64,000 nt of DNA, taken from contig NZ_AMQY01000018.1 in assembly GCF_000334215.1 (NCBI RefSeq), positions 93,360 to 157,359 on the forward strand. The letters run 5' to 3'. The notes under the pieces were generated by a model. That model saw only the letters and a program-made list of their open reading frames with translations, searched no databases and had not been told where the DNA came from. The DNA is from Vreelandella jeotgali Hwa (GTDB lineage: Bacteria > Pseudomonadota > Gammaproteobacteria > Pseudomonadales > Halomonadaceae). Below are positions 7,849-19,899 of the stretch, one piece after another; the first letter of the stretch is position 1; every line of letters starts with the position of its first letter. The position numbers and the translations under genes are program-made.

Positions 7849-10800
7849 TGAGAACCTTCCAGTGTAATATCCGGTGAAGCCCAGGGGCCTTCCAGCCGGT
7901 AATGAATCGTCGTGGCACGCTCAAGGGCGTTACCGAACAGCGTATGGGCGACAAACAGCGCACCGCCCACCACCGGCGCACCGGCGGCGAGCGCGGCAAT
8001 GGGTAAACTCTGGCTGACCGGGAGTGTGACGCCCAGACGCTGATCGAGTTCACGCTGCAACAGATTGACGCGGCCGGTGAGCCGCAGGCCGGTCGACGGC
8101 GCATCAATGATCAGCGGGCCGCGCAGCCGCAGTATACCGCCGGCGACGTCGGCCTTGCCCTCGATGCGATTGAAGGCGGTGCCTTCGCCGGTCACGTCCG
8201 AGAAATCCAGCCGCAGCCGGCGCAGGATGTTGTCGAAATTCAGCAAGCCTACCAGCCGCGCCGGCGTCGACTCCAGGGTGACGAAGCGGCCGTTGTGCAC
8301 CTCAGTGGCCACGTCGCCGGTCGCCCTGTTGAGATCAAACTGCCAGGGCGCCCCGGGCCACCGCAGCGATGCGCTGACCCGGGTGCTGTCGCTGCGCATG
8401 GCCACCGGTTGATCCAGGCGAGCAAGGGCCGTGCCCACGTCGCCGCCGGCCAGCGTGAGTTGCGCCCGGGTATCGCTGGTCGCGGTATTGCCCTGCCACA
8501 CCAGCTCGCCGCGCGCCGACAATTCGCCCAGCGTCAGCCCCACCGGAGACAGCGTGAATTGCCGAGGCCCGGCCTGCCAGTAGGCGGTCAACGGGCCCAA
8601 ACGCTTGTCATCAAGAACGATCTCCGCGACCCGCAGACGCCCATCGGGCAGGCTCGCCAGCCAGGCGGGCATGCCGGCCGGCTTTTCCGCCCGGGTTTCC
8701 ACGGCCTTCATCCAGCGGTCGGTCTCGGGCGTGTTTTCGGGCGTGTTCTTGGGCGCGGTCTCGGACATGGCCTCTGGCGGCCGTTGGGTATCGGCGTCGG
8801 TGTCATCCGTCAGCGCGGCCATCTCCGGCAGCCGATCGGCGACGAGCTGTCCCACGTCGATATCCAGCGGATGCACAGCACCCGGGCGATAGCGCAGCCG
8901 CCCGGTAAGCAGGGTACCGTCCAGCGTCAGATCAAGACTGCCGTTCGCCCGACGCTGCCCGGACGCTAGCGCCCGCCCCAGACATTCGCCGCGATACATC
9001 AGGCACGGCGTCTGCAACGTCAGCTCAAGCGGTGGATCGCGACGCTGCCCCGCGCCGCTGCCCGACGACTGTCCGGCCGAGCCCGCCCCGGACAGCACGT
9101 CGCCGAGCGACTGCCACTCCAGCGGCGCAATACGCCGGGCGCCGGCGTCTATCTGCCAGCCATGTTGATCCGGCCAGGGCGGCATCTGCACCGCCTCGGT
9201 GCCCAGGATCAGATGGCCGGCAAGGCGCTCGCCCATCAGCCGACCACGAAACAGCGCCACATCGCTCAACGAGCTTTCCACCCGGCCGGCGCCCAAATCC
9301 GCGTCAAGCGTCCAGGGCCAGGACGCTTCCGGCGACTTGGCGAAAGGCGCCGGCAGGTCGACGCTGACACCGTTCAGCTGGCTTTGCAGCGTCAGCGTGG
9401 GGGATGCGCCCAGCGCCAGCGTGCCCTGCCAGGGCGTAACGCCGCTGACCGCCTGAGCGGCAGCCGTGAGGTCGATGCCGGCAACGCCCAGCAGCCGGGT
9501 CATATCGGCACGGCCGTCAAGCGCGACCTCGCCGGGCGTAAAGTCGGCACGGATATCACCGCCCAGAAAGGTGCCCCTGGCCTCACCGTTCAGCGTTCCC
9601 CGGGAGCCACGCTGCTGCCAGGTCAGGTCGGCTGTCAGCTCCTGCATGTCGGCATCCAGCGGCGCATAAGCCAGCTGTTCAAGGCGCGGCGAGGTATCGA
9701 TATCCAGCGATAGCGCTTCCGGGTCATCCAGCGGCAGCGTCAGTTCCAGCTCTGCGAGCACATCACCCTGCGCCTGGATATTTTCCAGCGCCGGCTTTTG
9801 CTCCTCGCTCAGTACCGGTGCGGCCAGCAAAAATGCCTTGAGCGCCTCGGCATCGGCCTTCAGGCGGCCCGATACGTCGAGCTTGCCGCTTGCCACATCC
9901 AGCGCAACCTCGCCATGATCCGCCCGCACGCCCAGGCTCCGCGCCTGGCTCAGGCTGGCGTCCAGTCGGCCCTGATCGAGTTGCAACCGGCCTTCCAGGC
10001 CGGTAATTGTCGGCCATCCCGGGGCGATGGGCAGCGAGCCACGGGTCACATCCAGCGCCAGCGTCGTCTTTATATGGTCGGGCGTGGCCCGTTCGCCCAG
10101 CGGAGCGGTTATCTGCAAACGGCCTTGCTCAACCTCACCGCTGATGCCGCTGTTCAGCCACTGGCGAAGGTCATCGTCGAGCACCTTCATGGGCAGCCAG
10201 TCGACCAGCGGGTTATTCACCGCGTCGACGTTGCGAAAATCCAGATCGAGTCCCAGCTGCTGCTGGCTGTCGCCGGTCAACAGGCCGAATTCGCCCTGCA
10301 CCGCAGCACCCTTCCATTCGGCCTGCAGCTTCCGGCCGCTGATCAGCGTATCCTGGCCGTCGTATACCCACTGTACTTCGCCCTGGGCACTATCCAGCTG
10401 CATCGTGTCAGTAAAGACTTCAGGAAACGCCAGGGTGCTGTCGTCATCGCCGGAGAACGCCACGCGACCGCGCTGATCCCTCGCCTGAATCCAGGCATCC
10501 AGCGGCCCGCCGCCGGGCGCTTCGTCCCAGGGCGACACGGCCAGATCCCGGAGCGCGGCGTCCACTCGCCATTCGCCGTCCTGCCGGCCTACCTGTAACC
10601 CCGTTACCCGGCCGCGCGGCGCCAGCGATTGCAAGGGGCGCTTGAGCGAATCGGGCAGTACCAGGTAGTCGCCCCAGGCCAGCAGCGAATCCAGCTCAAA
10701 GTTGCTGGTGCGTAGCTGCCAGTCCCTCGGGTGATGCGTAAACTGCCAGCGCTTTGGCAGTGTCGGCGCCTGATGACGGGACGGCGTGGTGCGTTCGACG

Positions 10801-11783
10801 TCGGCGGCGTCGCCGCTCAGCCAGGCCTCCCCGCCGTCTCCCCGGCGCCGCCACTGGCCCCGTGCGTGAAGCTCCTTGAGGACGGTTTTGTCGTCCGCCT
10901 GGCTCAGCGCGACTTCGGGCATATTGAGCTTGAGACGCACGTCTTCCAGCCGGCCCGACTGCCAGCGACCCCAGAGCCGCGAACGGCCGCCGGTCAGCGC
11001 CAAACGAGGCACATACGCCGGGCGCACCAGCTCGGCCAGCGCTGACAGCTGTTCCAGCTGCATATCCAGCTGCAGGGCGGCGGAAAAATCCTGGAGGCCG
11101 TTGTCGCCCGGGCGCACGTCGGCGCGGACCCGAGCGGCGGGCAGCTCATCCGGCTGACGCGGCGACAGCGACGACGCCATCGCGACGGTACCGGCCAGGC
11201 GAATACGCGTCTCATCGCCGCCGAGCACCAGCTCCGGCGCGTGGAGGGTCGCATCGCTGTCGTTGCCGTGCATTAAAACGCGGGTGTCGGTTACCCATAG
11301 CCGCTGACGCAGAATGAGCTGCGTCCAGGCGTCGACGACGCCCATGTCGATGCGGGTATCCGGGTCGAGGTGAAACGGCAGAATGGCCGGGGAAGGCCAC
11401 CGCCAGGCCATGCCGTCACCGCGATAGAGGTGGAGTTTGAAGGCATCCATACGCGCCTGGCTGAACACCGGCGCCGCGGCGCGCAGCGAGCTCCACAGAT
11501 CCAGACTCAGATCAAGACGACCCAGCGAAAACAGCGGCTTGTCGGGCAGCTCGGCGGTCACGCCGGTCAGCGATAGGCTCAGCCCGTCGCGCTCGATGTC
11601 GACCGAAAGCGACTCGATACTCACCGGGGCCCCAAGATGGGTTTGCAGCAGCGCCTCAAGACGCGGGGTAAAGGTGTCGGCCTGCCAGGCCACCAGGCGC
11701 AACAGCAGCAGCAACACGGCCAGCAGCCCCAGGCACCCTGCCAGCCCCGCCAGGCAGCCTTTTCGCAGCGCTCGGATGGTCAT
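7845..11783 (-). CDS. yhdP: YhdP, AsmA-like envelope phospholipid transport protein
   Basis: YhdP is one of the large AsmA-like proteins (with TamB and YdbH) thought to bridge the periplasm and move phospholipids to the outer membrane. The 1312-residue product has a single N-terminal membrane segment (about residues 10-31) followed by a long beta-rich body and a C-terminal AsmA-like region ending in [17 protein letters not shown] and a last hydrophobic stretch. A low-complexity linker near residues 990-1035 contains a NTPE repeat from three 12-bp DNA units (8727-8762). It starts 5 bases after the rng stop and overlaps tldD by 4 bases. Its length is normal for the family. Confidence 0.93.
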   Translation of the reverse strand: MTIRALRKGCLAGLAGCLGLLAVLLLLLRLVAWQADTFTPRLEALLQTHLGAPVSIESLSVDIERDGLSLSLTGVTAELPDKPLFSLGRLDLSLDLWSSLRAAAPVFSQARMDAFKLHLYRGDGMAWRWPSPAILPFHLDPDTRIDMGVVDAWTQLILRQRLWVTDTRVLMHGNDSDATLHAPELVLGGDETRIRLAGTVAMASSLSPRQPDELPAARVRADVRPGDNGLQDFSAALQLDMQLEQLSALAELVRPAYVPRLALTGGRSRLWGRWQSGRLEDVRLKLNMPEVALSQADDKTVLKELHARGQWRRRGDGGEAWLSGDAADVERTTPSRHQAPTLPKRWQFTHHPRDWQLRTSNFELDSLLAWGDYLVLPDSLKRPLQSLAPRGRVTGLQVGRQDGEWRVDAALRDLAVSPWDEAPGGGPLDAWIQARDQRGRVAFSGDDDSTLAFPEVFTDTMQLDSAQGEVQWVYDGQDTLISGRKLQAEWKGAAVQGEFGLLTGDSQQQLGLDLDFRNVDAVNNPLVDWLPMKVLDDDLRQWLNSGISGEVEQGRLQITAPLGERATPDHIKTTLALDVTRGSLPIAPGWPTITGLEGRLQLDQGRLDASLSQARSLGVRADHGEVALDVASGKLDVSGRLKADAEALKAFLLAAPVLSEEQKPALENIQAQGDVLAELELTLPLDDPEALSLDIDTSPRLEQLAYAPLDADMQELTADLTWQQRGSRGTLNGEARGTFLGGDIRADFTPGEVALDGRADMTRLLGVAGIDLTAAAQAVSGVTPWQGTLALGASPTLTLQSQLNGVSVDLPAPFAKSPEASWPWTLDADLGAGRVESSLSDVALFRGRLMGERLAGHLILGTEAVQMPPWPDQHGWQIDAGARRIAPLEWQSLGDVLSGAGSAGQSSGSGAGQRRDPPLELTLQTPCLMYRGECLGRALASGQRRANGSLDLTLDGTLLTGRLRYRPGAVHPLDIDVGQLVADRLPEMAALTDDTDADTQRPPEAMSETAPKNTPENTPETDRWMKAVETRAEKPAGMPAWLASLPDGRLRVAEIVLDDKRLGPLTAYWQAGPRQFTLSPVGLTLGELSARGELVWQGNTATSDTRAQLTLAGGDVGTALARLDQPVAMRSDSTRVSASLRWPGAPWQFDLNRATGDVATEVHNGRFVTLESTPARLVGLLNFDNILRRLRLDFSDVTGEGTAFNRIEGKADVAGGILRLRGPLIIDAPSTGLRLTGRVNLLQRELDQRLGVTLPVSQSLPIAALAAGAPVVGGALFVAHTLFGNALERATTIHYRLEGPWASPDITLEGSQ
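8727..8762 (-). repeat. 12-bp in-frame repeat in yhdP linker
   Basis: Three adjacent 12-bp units (plus-strand consensus GGGCGTGTTTTC) encode the NTPE-NTPE-T part of the YhdP linker. The unit length is the same as in the lptB and hflK arrays, but the sequence differs. Confidence 0.75.
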
Positions 11784-11787
11784 GGGC

Positions 11788-13251
11788 CTACATCAGCACG
11801 ATGTCGTACTGCTCCTGGGAATAGTGCTGCTCGACCTGAAAGCGGATCGGCTTGTGAATAAAGTTCTCCAGATCCACCACCGAAGCCGACTCTTCGTCGA
11901 GCAGGCGGTCCACCACCGGCTGAGACGCCAGAACACGGTACATTTCCGCGTTGTAGGCGCGCTCTTCACGGAGTATTTCGCGGAATATCTCGTAGCAGAC
12001 CGTTTCCGGGGTTTTCAGCTTGCCGCGCCCGTCGCAAATCGGGCAGGCTTCGCACAGCGTCTGGGCCAGGCTTTCCCGGGTGCGCTTGCGCGTCACCTGT
12101 ACCAGCCCCAGCTCGGTCACACCGGTGCACCGGGTTTTGGCGTGGTCGCGCTCCATGGCCTTTTCCAGCAGGCGCAGCACCTGGCGCTGGTGCTCGACAT
12201 CCTCCATATCGATGAAGTCAATGATGATAATACCGCCGAGGTTGCGCAGCCTGAGCTGGCGAGCAATGGACGTCGCGGCCTCGAGGTTGGTCTTGAAAAT
12301 GGTTTCCTCGAGGTTGCGGTGGCCGACAAAACCGCCGGTATTCACGTCGATGGTGGTCATCGCTTCGGTGGGGTCGATCACCAGATAGCCGCCGGACTTG
12401 AGCTGTACCCGGCGGCTGAGCGCTTTCTGGATTTCATCCTCCACGCTGTAGAGGTCAAAGATCGGCCGCTCGCCGGGATAATATTCGATGCGCTCCACCG
12501 CCGACGGCATGAACTCACGGGCAAACTCTACCAGGCGGGCGTAGTTTTCCCGGGAGTCAATGCGGACTTTTTCGATGTCTTCGCGCATCACATCGCGCAG
12601 GGTGCGGATAAACAGCGGCAGGTCATCGTAAATCACCGCCGGGGGTGCTGCGGTGATCTTGCGCTCGCCGACTTTCTGCCACAGGCGCAGCAGAAAGTGG
12701 ATATCGCTGGCCATTTCGTCGTCGCCCACGCTTTCGGCGGCCGTTCGGACGATAAAGCCGCCGCCAACCTCCAGCTGCTGATCGGCCAGGCCGGCTTCGA
12801 GCAGCTGGCGCAGGCGAGTGCGCTCACGCTCATCCTCGATCCGCTGGGAAACGCCGTGATGCGTGGCATCGGGCATATACACCAGATAGCGCGAGGGAAT
12901 CGACAGGTGGGTGGTCAGCCGCGCGCCCTTGGTGCCAATCGGGTCCTTGGTGACCTGCACCACCAGCGCCTGGCCTTCGTGCAGCAGCTGGCCGATGGTT
13001 TGCTGCTCATCGGCCGGTGTGCCCGCGGGCATGACATCGTGGGCGTGAATAAACGCGGCGCGATCCAGACCGATATCGATAAAGGCGGCCTGCATACCCG
13101 GCAGTACACGCACCACCCGGCCCTTGTAGATGTTGCCGACAATGCCGCGGCGACAGGCGCGTTCAATCAGCGCCTCCTGGAGGACGCCGTTTTCCACCAG
13201 CGCAACGCGCGTCTCCATGGGCGTCAAATTGATGAGAACTTCACCACTCAT
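11788..13251 (-). CDS. rng: Ribonuclease G
   Basis: RNase G matures the 5' end of 16S rRNA and degrades some mRNAs. The 487-residue protein has an N-terminal S1-type domain (GNIYKGRVVRVLPGMQAAF, about residues 38-56), the catalytic RNase E/G core with the metal-binding aspartates around IIIIDFIDM, and the CPICDGRG zinc-link motif. Length equals the E. coli enzyme within a few residues. It is first in rng-yhdP-tldD. A strong terminator separates it from mreD, so it probably has its own promoter in 13252-13293, although no clear hexamers are visible there. Confidence 0.97.
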   Translation of the reverse strand: MSGEVLINLTPMETRVALVENGVLQEALIERACRRGIVGNIYKGRVVRVLPGMQAAFIDIGLDRAAFIHAHDVMPAGTPADEQQTIGQLLHEGQALVVQVTKDPIGTKGARLTTHLSIPSRYLVYMPDATHHGVSQRIEDERERTRLRQLLEAGLADQQLEVGGGFIVRTAAESVGDDEMASDIHFLLRLWQKVGERKITAAPPAVIYDDLPLFIRTLRDVMREDIEKVRIDSRENYARLVEFAREFMPSAVERIEYYPGERPIFDLYSVEDEIQKALSRRVQLKSGGYLVIDPTEAMTTIDVNTGGFVGHRNLEETIFKTNLEAATSIARQLRLRNLGGIIIIDFIDMEDVEHQRQVLRLLEKAMERDHAKTRCTGVTELGLVQVTRKRTRESLAQTLCEACPICDGRGKLKTPETVCYEIFREILREERAYNAEMYRVLASQPVVDRLLDEESASVVDLENFIHKPIRFQVEQHYSQEQYDIVLM

Positions 13252-13293
13252 GCAGCCTTCCTTTAGTCGTTCGCAGCCAGCGAAGCTTCACGG

Positions 13294-13321
13294 AAAACGG
13301 CCGGCCTCAAGCGGCCGGCCG
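13294..13321 (-). terminator. Rho-independent terminator closing mreBCD
   Basis: On the minus strand a perfect 9-bp stem CGGCCGGCC / GGCCGGCCG with a 6-base loop is followed by TTTT. It begins 3 bases after the mreD stop and precedes rng. It uncouples mreBCD from rng-yhdP-tldD, which are often transcribed together elsewhere. Confidence 0.85.
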
Positions 13322-13323
13322 AC

Positions 13324-13812
13324 TCATTTCGCCCTGTTACGCAGGCCCACAACGTCCAGCAGGGTCACCAGCCACGGCCACAGCAGTGCACTGGTAAGCG
13401 CCGGCAGCACAAACGCCAGGTGGATGGAAAAATCGCCCCAGAGGGTCCTGATCCACTGCTCCAGCAGCTGCACGATACCCAGCAGCACCAGCACCAGCAC
13501 CGCCTGCTGGACAAGCGAATAGCTGCGAAAACGCGGATAGACCAGCGCACAGAGAAACCCCAGCAGCGAAAACACCAGCGCGCTCTGCCCCAGGGCTCCG
13601 CCCTGCACCAGGTCAAGCAAAAGCCCCAGCACAAAGCCGTGCAGCACCCCGACACGCCCGGGGGCTCGCAGACAGCCGTAAATCAGCATCAGGCCCAGCC
13701 AGTCCGGCCGATAAATCTGCCAGCCTTCTGCCAGCGGCATGACCTGCAGGCAAAGCGCCAGCAGCAGCATCGGCCAGATAAACGCCAGGGATGCACCGGA
13801 TGTACGCGCCAT
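13324..13812 (-). CDS. mreD: Rod shape-determining membrane protein MreD
   Basis: MreD is the integral membrane member of the MreBCD elongasome that guides lateral cell-wall synthesis. The 162-residue product is very hydrophobic, with about five or six membrane segments and the family features YRPDWLGLMLIY and LLLDLVQGGALGQSAL. The start overlaps the mreC stop by one base (TGATG). In many relatives a maf nucleotide pyrophosphatase gene sits between mreD and rng; here that position has only a 72-base gap with a terminator. Confidence 0.94.
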   Translation of the reverse strand: MARTSGASLAFIWPMLLLALCLQVMPLAEGWQIYRPDWLGLMLIYGCLRAPGRVGVLHGFVLGLLLDLVQGGALGQSALVFSLLGFLCALVYPRFRSYSLVQQAVLVLVLLGIVQLLEQWIRTLWGDFSIHLAFVLPALTSALLWPWLVTLLDVVGLRNRAK

Positions 13813-14750
13813 CAGCGAGCCCTCCCGGCATCGGTCGGCGATAGTGCGGCCGCTACGCGCTGCACGCTGCTCATGGCCGCGCGACTGATCGCCAGGCTAT
13901 CGCCCCAGGGGCTGTCTTCCGCGGTTTTGCGCGGCGGCGGAAACAGCAGCAGAAAATGCCGCGAACGCTCCAGCTGTGCCAGCGGCTCGGCAGAGACCCG
14001 GGCAAACGGCTGGCCGGGGTCGTGAATCACCCGGGTGACTCGCGCCACCGGATACCCCTCGGGGAAGCGGCCCGCCAGTCCTGATGACGTCAGCAGATCA
14101 TCCTCGCGTATATCGGCCGTATCGGGTACGTGGAGCACCTTGAGCTTGTCGTAGCGGCCGGCGCCCTGAACGATGAAACGCAGGCCGTTGCGATTGACCT
14201 CGACCGGCAGCGCATGGCTGGCATCCGCCAGCAGCAGCACACGGCTGGAATACGCCGACACCGAGGTTACCTGGCCGACCAGGCCAAGGGCGTCGGTCAC
14301 CGGCTGCCCCACGTAGGCACCGTTGCGGCGCCCGCGATCCACCACCATACGATGGCTGAAGGAATCGTTGTCCAGTGAAATAAGCTCGGCGGTGATGAAG
14401 CCGATATCGCGCTTGCGCGAGGCGTTGAGCAGCTCGCGCAGCTCGGTGTTTTCTGCCTCGAGGTCGGCCATGCGCTGCCCGCGATGGGACAGCTTGAGCA
14501 TCTTTTCCCGTAGGTGACGGTTTTCTTCCATCAGCTCCTGCTGCCCGGAAAACGCCACCGTGCCCCAGCTGAGCAAATCGCTGGGCACGCTGACGACCCA
14601 CTGAATCGGCGCCACCACCGTGGAAAGCTGCGCACGCAGCGTTTCCATGCGCGAGAAATTGTGGTCGGCAAACATCAGCGCACTGGCTGCCAGAACACAG
14701 AAAAACAGCCGATAGCCGGGCAGGTACCCGTGGGAAAACAGCGGTTTAAT
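13812..14750 (-). CDS. mreC: Rod shape-determining protein MreC, apparently starting at an ATT codon
   Basis: MreC is a bitopic protein that links MreB to the periplasmic cell-wall enzymes. A start at the first ATG (14675) would give 287 residues beginning MFADHNF and would remove the membrane anchor. The 25 codons upstream remain open and encode KPLFSHGYLPGYRLFF followed by CVLAASAL, the normal MreC N-terminus with its single transmembrane helix. The first codon of this extension is ATT (14750-14748), 7 bases after GGAGG. No ATG, GTG or TTG lies in frame before 14675. With ATT the protein has 312 residues. The body contains a coiled coil (about residues 70-110) and the beta-barrel MreC core. 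A sequencing error at the start codon is the main alternative. Confidence 0.85.
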   Translation of the reverse strand: MKPLFSHGYLPGYRLFFCVLAASALMFADHNFSRMETLRAQLSTVVAPIQWVVSVPSDLLSWGTVAFSGQQELMEENRHLREKMLKLSHRGQRMADLEAENTELRELLNASRKRDIGFITAELISLDNDSFSHRMVVDRGRRNGAYVGQPVTDALGLVGQVTSVSAYSSRVLLLADASHALPVEVNRNGLRFIVQGAGRYDKLKVLHVPDTADIREDDLLTSSGLAGRFPEGYPVARVTRVIHDPGQPFARVSAEPLAQLERSRHFLLLFPPPRKTAEDSPWGDSLAISRAAMSSVQRVAAALSPTDAGRAR

Positions 14751-14780
14751 AAGAGCTCCTCCGCACAGCTACCGCCGCGA

Positions 14781-15830
<1,050 letters not shown>

Positions 15831-16045
15831 CTAGTGCTGACCGGGAACCCTGTGCGGAGGCAGACGGTATCACCGCAACCCCCTGGCGGCAACCACATGG
15901 CGTATCGGCCCTGCCCGCCGGCGCCAGGATGTGCTATCTTCTGCGCCACTTTTTGCGCACGTTGACTCAACGCTTGTGCATGCCGGAAACATAATACTTG
16001 GGGCACCGGAGAACGGTGCTGCCACTCATGAGGAGTACAGGGATC

Positions 16046-16333
16046 ATGGCCCTTGAACAGACCCAGGTACGCCGGGCGGCCCATCTGGCCCGGCTCGACG
16101 TCAGCGATGACCAGGCGAGCAGCTTTGTCGATGACCTTGGCCGAATACTCGAAATGGTGGATCAGCTGCAGAGTGTCGATACCCACGACGTTGCCCCACT
16201 GATGCACCCCCTCGATGCCACCCAGCGCCTGCGCGCCGACGAGGTGACCGAAGAGGATCAGCGCGAGCGCTTCCAGCGTAGCGCCCCGGCCGTGGAAGAC
16301 GGCCTGTATTTGGTGCCGCGTGTTGTCGAATAG
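16046..16333 (+). CDS. gatC: Asp/Glu-tRNA amidotransferase subunit C
   Basis: GatC stabilises the GatA-GatB complex that converts misacylated Glu-tRNA(Gln) and/or Asp-tRNA(Asn) to the correct amides. The 95-residue product begins [19 protein letters not shown] and contains the family stretch [21 protein letters not shown]. The frame is open upstream to 15998; ATG 16046 gives the standard length. It is first in gatCAB, with an 86-base gap to gatA. Confidence 0.95.
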   Translation: MALEQTQVRRAAHLARLDVSDDQASSFVDDLGRILEMVDQLQSVDTHDVAPLMHPLDATQRLRADEVTEEDQRERFQRSAPAVEDGLYLVPRVVE

Positions 16334-16419
16334 CCCGGCACCGACCAACGGCAGCCGCCCGGCGCCGGGCTGGCACCCTGTTACCTGCGTTATTTTTTCT
16401 ACCACGGAGCCTGTGGGCC

Positions 16420-17901
16420 ATGTCTGACCACACTGCTGATTACGCGCCCGAGACCGTCACCTCGCTGGCGGCCGCGCTGCAACGCGGCGATGCTTCCAGC
16501 CGCGAACTGACCACCGACTACCTGAAACGCATTGAGCGCGCCGACTCCACGCTCAACAGCTTCATCAGCGTCACCGCCGAACAGGCGCTGGCCGCCGCCG
16601 ATGCCGCCGACCAAACCCGGGCCGAGGGCAACGCCGGCTACCTGACCGGCATCCCCCTGGCGCTCAAGGATATTTTCTGCACCCGGGGCGTCAGGACCAG
16701 CTGCGGCTCGAAAATGCTGGACAATTTCACCGCCCCTTACAGCGCGACCGTGGTGGAAAAGCTCAACGCCGCGGGCAGCGTAAGCCTGGGCAAGACCAAC
16801 ATGGACGAATTCGCCATGGGCTCGTCCAACGAGTCGAGCTATTACGGCGCGGTGAAAAACCCCTGGGACCTCACCGCCGTGCCCGGCGGCAGTTCCGGCG
16901 GCAGCGCCGCCGCCGTTGCAGCGGGACTGGCCCCGGCGTCGCTGGGCACCGATACCGGCGGCTCCATCCGTCAGCCGGCGGCGTTTTGCGGCATCACCGG
17001 GCTCAAGCCTACCTACGGGCGCGTGTCGCGCTACGGCATTATCGCCTACGCTTCCAGCCTGGATCAGGCCGGCCCCATGGCCCGCACCGCCGAAGACTGC
17101 GCCCACCTGCTGGGCAACGTGGCCGGCCACGACCTGCGCGACTCCACCAGCATGGCGCGCTGCGTACCGGACTATGCCGCCGAGCTGGACGCACCGCTGG
17201 CCGGGCTCAAGATCGGCCTGCCCCGGGAATATTTCGGCGACGGCCTGGACCCGGCGGTGGAAAGCGCCGTACGCGAGGCGGTGAAGGTCTACGAATCGCT
17301 GGGCGCCACGGTGCGCGACGTCAGCCTGCCGCACACCCGCTATGCCACGCCGGCGTACTATGTGATTGCCCCGGCCGAAGCCTCTTCCAACCTGTCGCGC
17401 TTTGACGGCGTGCGCTTCGGCCACCGCTGCGACAACCCGGACGATCTGGTCGATCTGTACAAGCGCTCCCGGGCTGAAGGCTTCGGCGAAGAGGTCAAGC
17501 GGCGCATCCTGATCGGCACCCATACGCTGTCCGAGGGCTTTTTCGACGCCTACTACATCAAGGCACAGAAAATCCGCCGGCTGATCCGCCAGGATTTTCT
17601 CGATGCCTTCGACGACGTCGACGTGCTCATGGGCCCGACCACGCCTACACCGGCGTTTGACCTGGGCGCGCAGTCGGACCCGGTATCGATGTATCTGCAG
17701 GATATCTACACCATCGCCATCAACCTGGCCGGTATCCCCGCTATCAGCGTGCCCGCCGGCATGGCCGGCGGCCGCCCCACGGGCCTGCAGATTCTCGGCC
17801 CCCACTTTGCCGAAGCCCGGCTTTTGAACGTGGCCCACCAGTTTCAGCAGGCCACCGACTGGCACCAACAGCGCCCCGCTTTTGCCAAGGAGATGATCTG
17901 A
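16420..17901 (+). CDS. gatA: Asp/Glu-tRNA amidotransferase subunit A
   Basis: GatA is the amidase subunit that releases ammonia from glutamine for transamidation. The 493-residue product carries the amidase-signature catalytic triad: Lys83 in LALKDIFC, cis-Ser158 in PGGSSGGS, and Ser182 in [16 protein letters not shown]. The spacing equals that of characterised GatA proteins. The stop shares one base with the gatB start (TGATG), so the two are translationally coupled. Codon use and composition match the neighbours. Confidence 0.98.
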   Translation: MSDHTADYAPETVTSLAAALQRGDASSRELTTDYLKRIERADSTLNSFISVTAEQALAAADAADQTRAEGNAGYLTGIPLALKDIFCTRGVRTSCGSKMLDNFTAPYSATVVEKLNAAGSVSLGKTNMDEFAMGSSNESSYYGAVKNPWDLTAVPGGSSGGSAAAVAAGLAPASLGTDTGGSIRQPAAFCGITGLKPTYGRVSRYGIIAYASSLDQAGPMARTAEDCAHLLGNVAGHDLRDSTSMARCVPDYAAELDAPLAGLKIGLPREYFGDGLDPAVESAVREAVKVYESLGATVRDVSLPHTRYATPAYYVIAPAEASSNLSRFDGVRFGHRCDNPDDLVDLYKRSRAEGFGEEVKRRILIGTHTLSEGFFDAYYIKAQKIRRLIRQDFLDAFDDVDVLMGPTTPTPAFDLGAQSDPVSMYLQDIYTIAINLAGIPAISVPAGMAGGRPTGLQILGPHFAEARLLNVAHQFQQATDWHQQRPAFAKEMI

Positions 17902-19370
17902 TGCAATGGGAAACCGTGATTGGGCTCGAGGTCCACGTCCAGCTCGCCACGCGCTCGAAGATTTTTTCCGGTGCCTCCACCGCTTTCGGCGCGGGCCCCA
18001 ACACCCAGGCCTGCGCCGTGGACCTGGGGATGCCCGGCACCCTGCCGGTGGTCAACGAACAGGCGGTGGCCATGGCCGTGCAGTTCGGCCTGGGCGTCAA
18101 CGCCGACATCGCCGAAACCTCGGTGTTTGACCGCAAGAACTACTTCTACGCCGATTTGCCCAAGGGCTACCAGACCAGCCAGATGTACCACCCCATCGTC
18201 GGCCCGGGCGAGCTGGAAATCAGCCTCGACGACGACGTGACCCGGCGCATCGGCATTCACCACGCGCACCTGGAAGAGGACGCGGGCAAATCGCTGCACG
18301 AAAGCCTGACCGACGACAGCGGCCGGGAAATGACCGGTATCGACCTGAACCGCGCCGGCACGCCGCTGCTGGAAATCGTCTCCGACCCGGATATGCGCTC
18401 GGCCAAGGAGGCGTCGGCCTACCTCAGAGCGATTCATTCGATTGTGACCTACCTGGGCATTTCCGACGGCAACATGGCCGAAGGTTCGATGCGCTGCGAC
18501 GTCAACGTCTCGGTGCGGCCCAAAGGCCAGGCCGAATTCGGTACCCGCGCGGAAATCAAGAACGTCAACTCCTTCCGCTTTGTCGAGCAGGCGATCGCCT
18601 TCGAGGTCGAGCGCCAGATCGAGCTGATCGAAGACGGCGGCGACGTCGAGCAGGAAACCCGCCTTTACGACCCGGACAGCGACGAAACCCGCAGCATGCG
18701 CACCAAGGAGGAAGCCAACGACTACCGCTACTTCCCCTGCCCCGACCTGCTGCCCATTGTGCTTGACCAGGCCTACATCGATCACCTGCGCGACACCCTG
18801 CCGGAGCTGCCCGCCGACAAGCGCGCACGGTTCGAGAATCAGCTCGGGCTGTCGGCCTACGATGCCGGCGTGATTGCGGCCAGCCGCGACATGGCCGACT
18901 ACTTTGAAGAGGCCATGAACGTCTGCGGCGATGCCAAGCAGGCCGCCAACTGGGTGCAGGGCGAGCTCTCCGCCGCGCTCAAACGCGAGCATCTGGACGT
19001 CACCCGGAGCCCGGTCAGCGCGCGCCAGCTGGGTGAGCTGATCAGCCGGGTTCAGGACGACACCATCAGCGGCAAGGCGGCCAAGCAGGTATTTCAGGCG
19101 CTATGGGACGGCCAGGGCGAAAGCGCCGATGAGATTATCGACGCCAAGGGGCTCAAGCAGGTCACCGATACCGGCGCCATAGACGCCATGATCGACGACG
19201 TGATTGCCCAAAGCCCCCAACAGGTAGCCCAGTACGTCGAGGCCGAGCCGGAAAAGCGCGGCAAGATGATCGGCTACTTTGTCGGCCAGGTGATGAAGGC
19301 CTCCCGAGGCACCGCCAACCCTCAGCAGGTCAACCAGCGGCTCAGCGAAAAGCTCGACGCCCTGGTATAA
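17901..19370 (+). CDS. gatB: Asp/Glu-tRNA amidotransferase subunit B
   Basis: GatB activates the misacylated tRNA by phosphorylation and binds tRNA through its C-terminal domain. The 489-residue product starts [15 protein letters not shown] and includes the family signature segments DYNYR-like [13 protein letters not shown] (near residue 275), [13 protein letters not shown], and the YqeY-type tail ending with [19 protein letters not shown]. Length is typical. It ends the gatCAB operon and is convergent with sixA; the intervening hairpin probably serves both sides. Confidence 0.98.
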   Translation: MQWETVIGLEVHVQLATRSKIFSGASTAFGAGPNTQACAVDLGMPGTLPVVNEQAVAMAVQFGLGVNADIAETSVFDRKNYFYADLPKGYQTSQMYHPIVGPGELEISLDDDVTRRIGIHHAHLEEDAGKSLHESLTDDSGREMTGIDLNRAGTPLLEIVSDPDMRSAKEASAYLRAIHSIVTYLGISDGNMAEGSMRCDVNVSVRPKGQAEFGTRAEIKNVNSFRFVEQAIAFEVERQIELIEDGGDVEQETRLYDPDSDETRSMRTKEEANDYRYFPCPDLLPIVLDQAYIDHLRDTLPELPADKRARFENQLGLSAYDAGVIAASRDMADYFEEAMNVCGDAKQAANWVQGELSAALKREHLDVTRSPVSARQLGELISRVQDDTISGKAAKQVFQALWDGQGESADEIIDAKGLKQVTDTGAIDAMIDDVIAQSPQQVAQYVEAEPEKRGKMIGYFVGQVMKASRGTANPQQVNQRLSEKLDALV

Positions 19371-19413
19371 AAACACCGCGTGCTGTCGTCGCTTATTGAC
19401 GCACAGCACGCGG
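19370..19413. terminator. Hairpin between gatB and sixA (terminator, best for sixA strand)
   Basis: An 11-bp perfect stem CCGCGTGCTGT (19376-19386) / ACAGCACGCGG (19403-19413) has a 16-base loop. On the minus strand it is followed by TGTTTTTA, so it should terminate gpsA-sixA. On the plus strand the T-tract is poor, so termination after gatB would be weaker. Confidence 0.75.
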
Positions 19414-19437
19414 CGTTGCCTGTCGGGCGGCAGGCTT

Positions 19438-19899
19438 TTACGGTGCGCTAAAGCTCACCAGCCGGGCGCAGCCGCCGGCCCAGACGTCGGCCTCGAGCTC
19501 GGCGATCCCCGCCGCAGGAAAGGGCCTGCCCTGGTCTTCGCGGCCTTCCACCAGCAGCCCGGCGAGCGCCCCGACCAGCGGCATGTGGCTGACCACCAGA
19601 AGGTTGCCCGACTGGTTTATCAGCCAGTCGCAAAACGCCTGGGGCGAATCGTCCGGGGTTATCCCGGAAAGCGTTTCAACGCCAATGCCCAGCGCTTCTC
19701 CCATCAGTGCAGCCGTTTGACGCGCACGCCGATAAGGGCTGGCGACGATCCGGGTCACCCCAGCGTCGCCGTCCTGCTCCTGAGCCAAGCAGCGAGCCAT
19801 CGATGTGGCCTGGCGTTCGCCGTGCGGGGTCAGCTCGCGGGCGCTGTCCGGCGAACCCGGCGCGGCCTCGCCGTGGCGCATGATCCAGAGTCGGCTCAT
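19438..19899 (-). CDS. sixA: Phosphohistidine phosphatase SixA
   Basis: SixA is a small histidine phosphatase; in E. coli it dephosphorylates NPr of the nitrogen PTS and earlier work tied it to ArcB. The 153-residue product has the catalytic RHG motif at residues 8-10 (LWIMRHGEA) and the second conserved histidine in VVSHMPLVG. Its ATG overlaps the gpsA stop by 4 bases. ptsN and ptsO occur at 2458-4250, so the presumed substrate is encoded about 15 kb away in the same window. Confidence 0.93.
   Translation of the reverse strand: MSRLWIMRHGEAAPGSPDSARELTPHGERQATSMARCLAQEQDGDAGVTRIVASPYRRARQTAALMGEALGIGVETLSGITPDDSPQAFCDWLINQSGNLLVVSHMPLVGALAGLLVEGREDQGRPFPAAGIAELEADVWAGGCARLVSFSAP

Noticed and set aside
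15864..15892. TTGCCG-N17-TACCGT as an mreB promoter
   Set aside because: Spacing is right but the -10 matches only three of six bases; not strong enough to list.
15962..15995. TTGACT and CATAAT as a gatC promoter
   Set aside because: The spacer is 22 bases, too long for a sigma-70 promoter.
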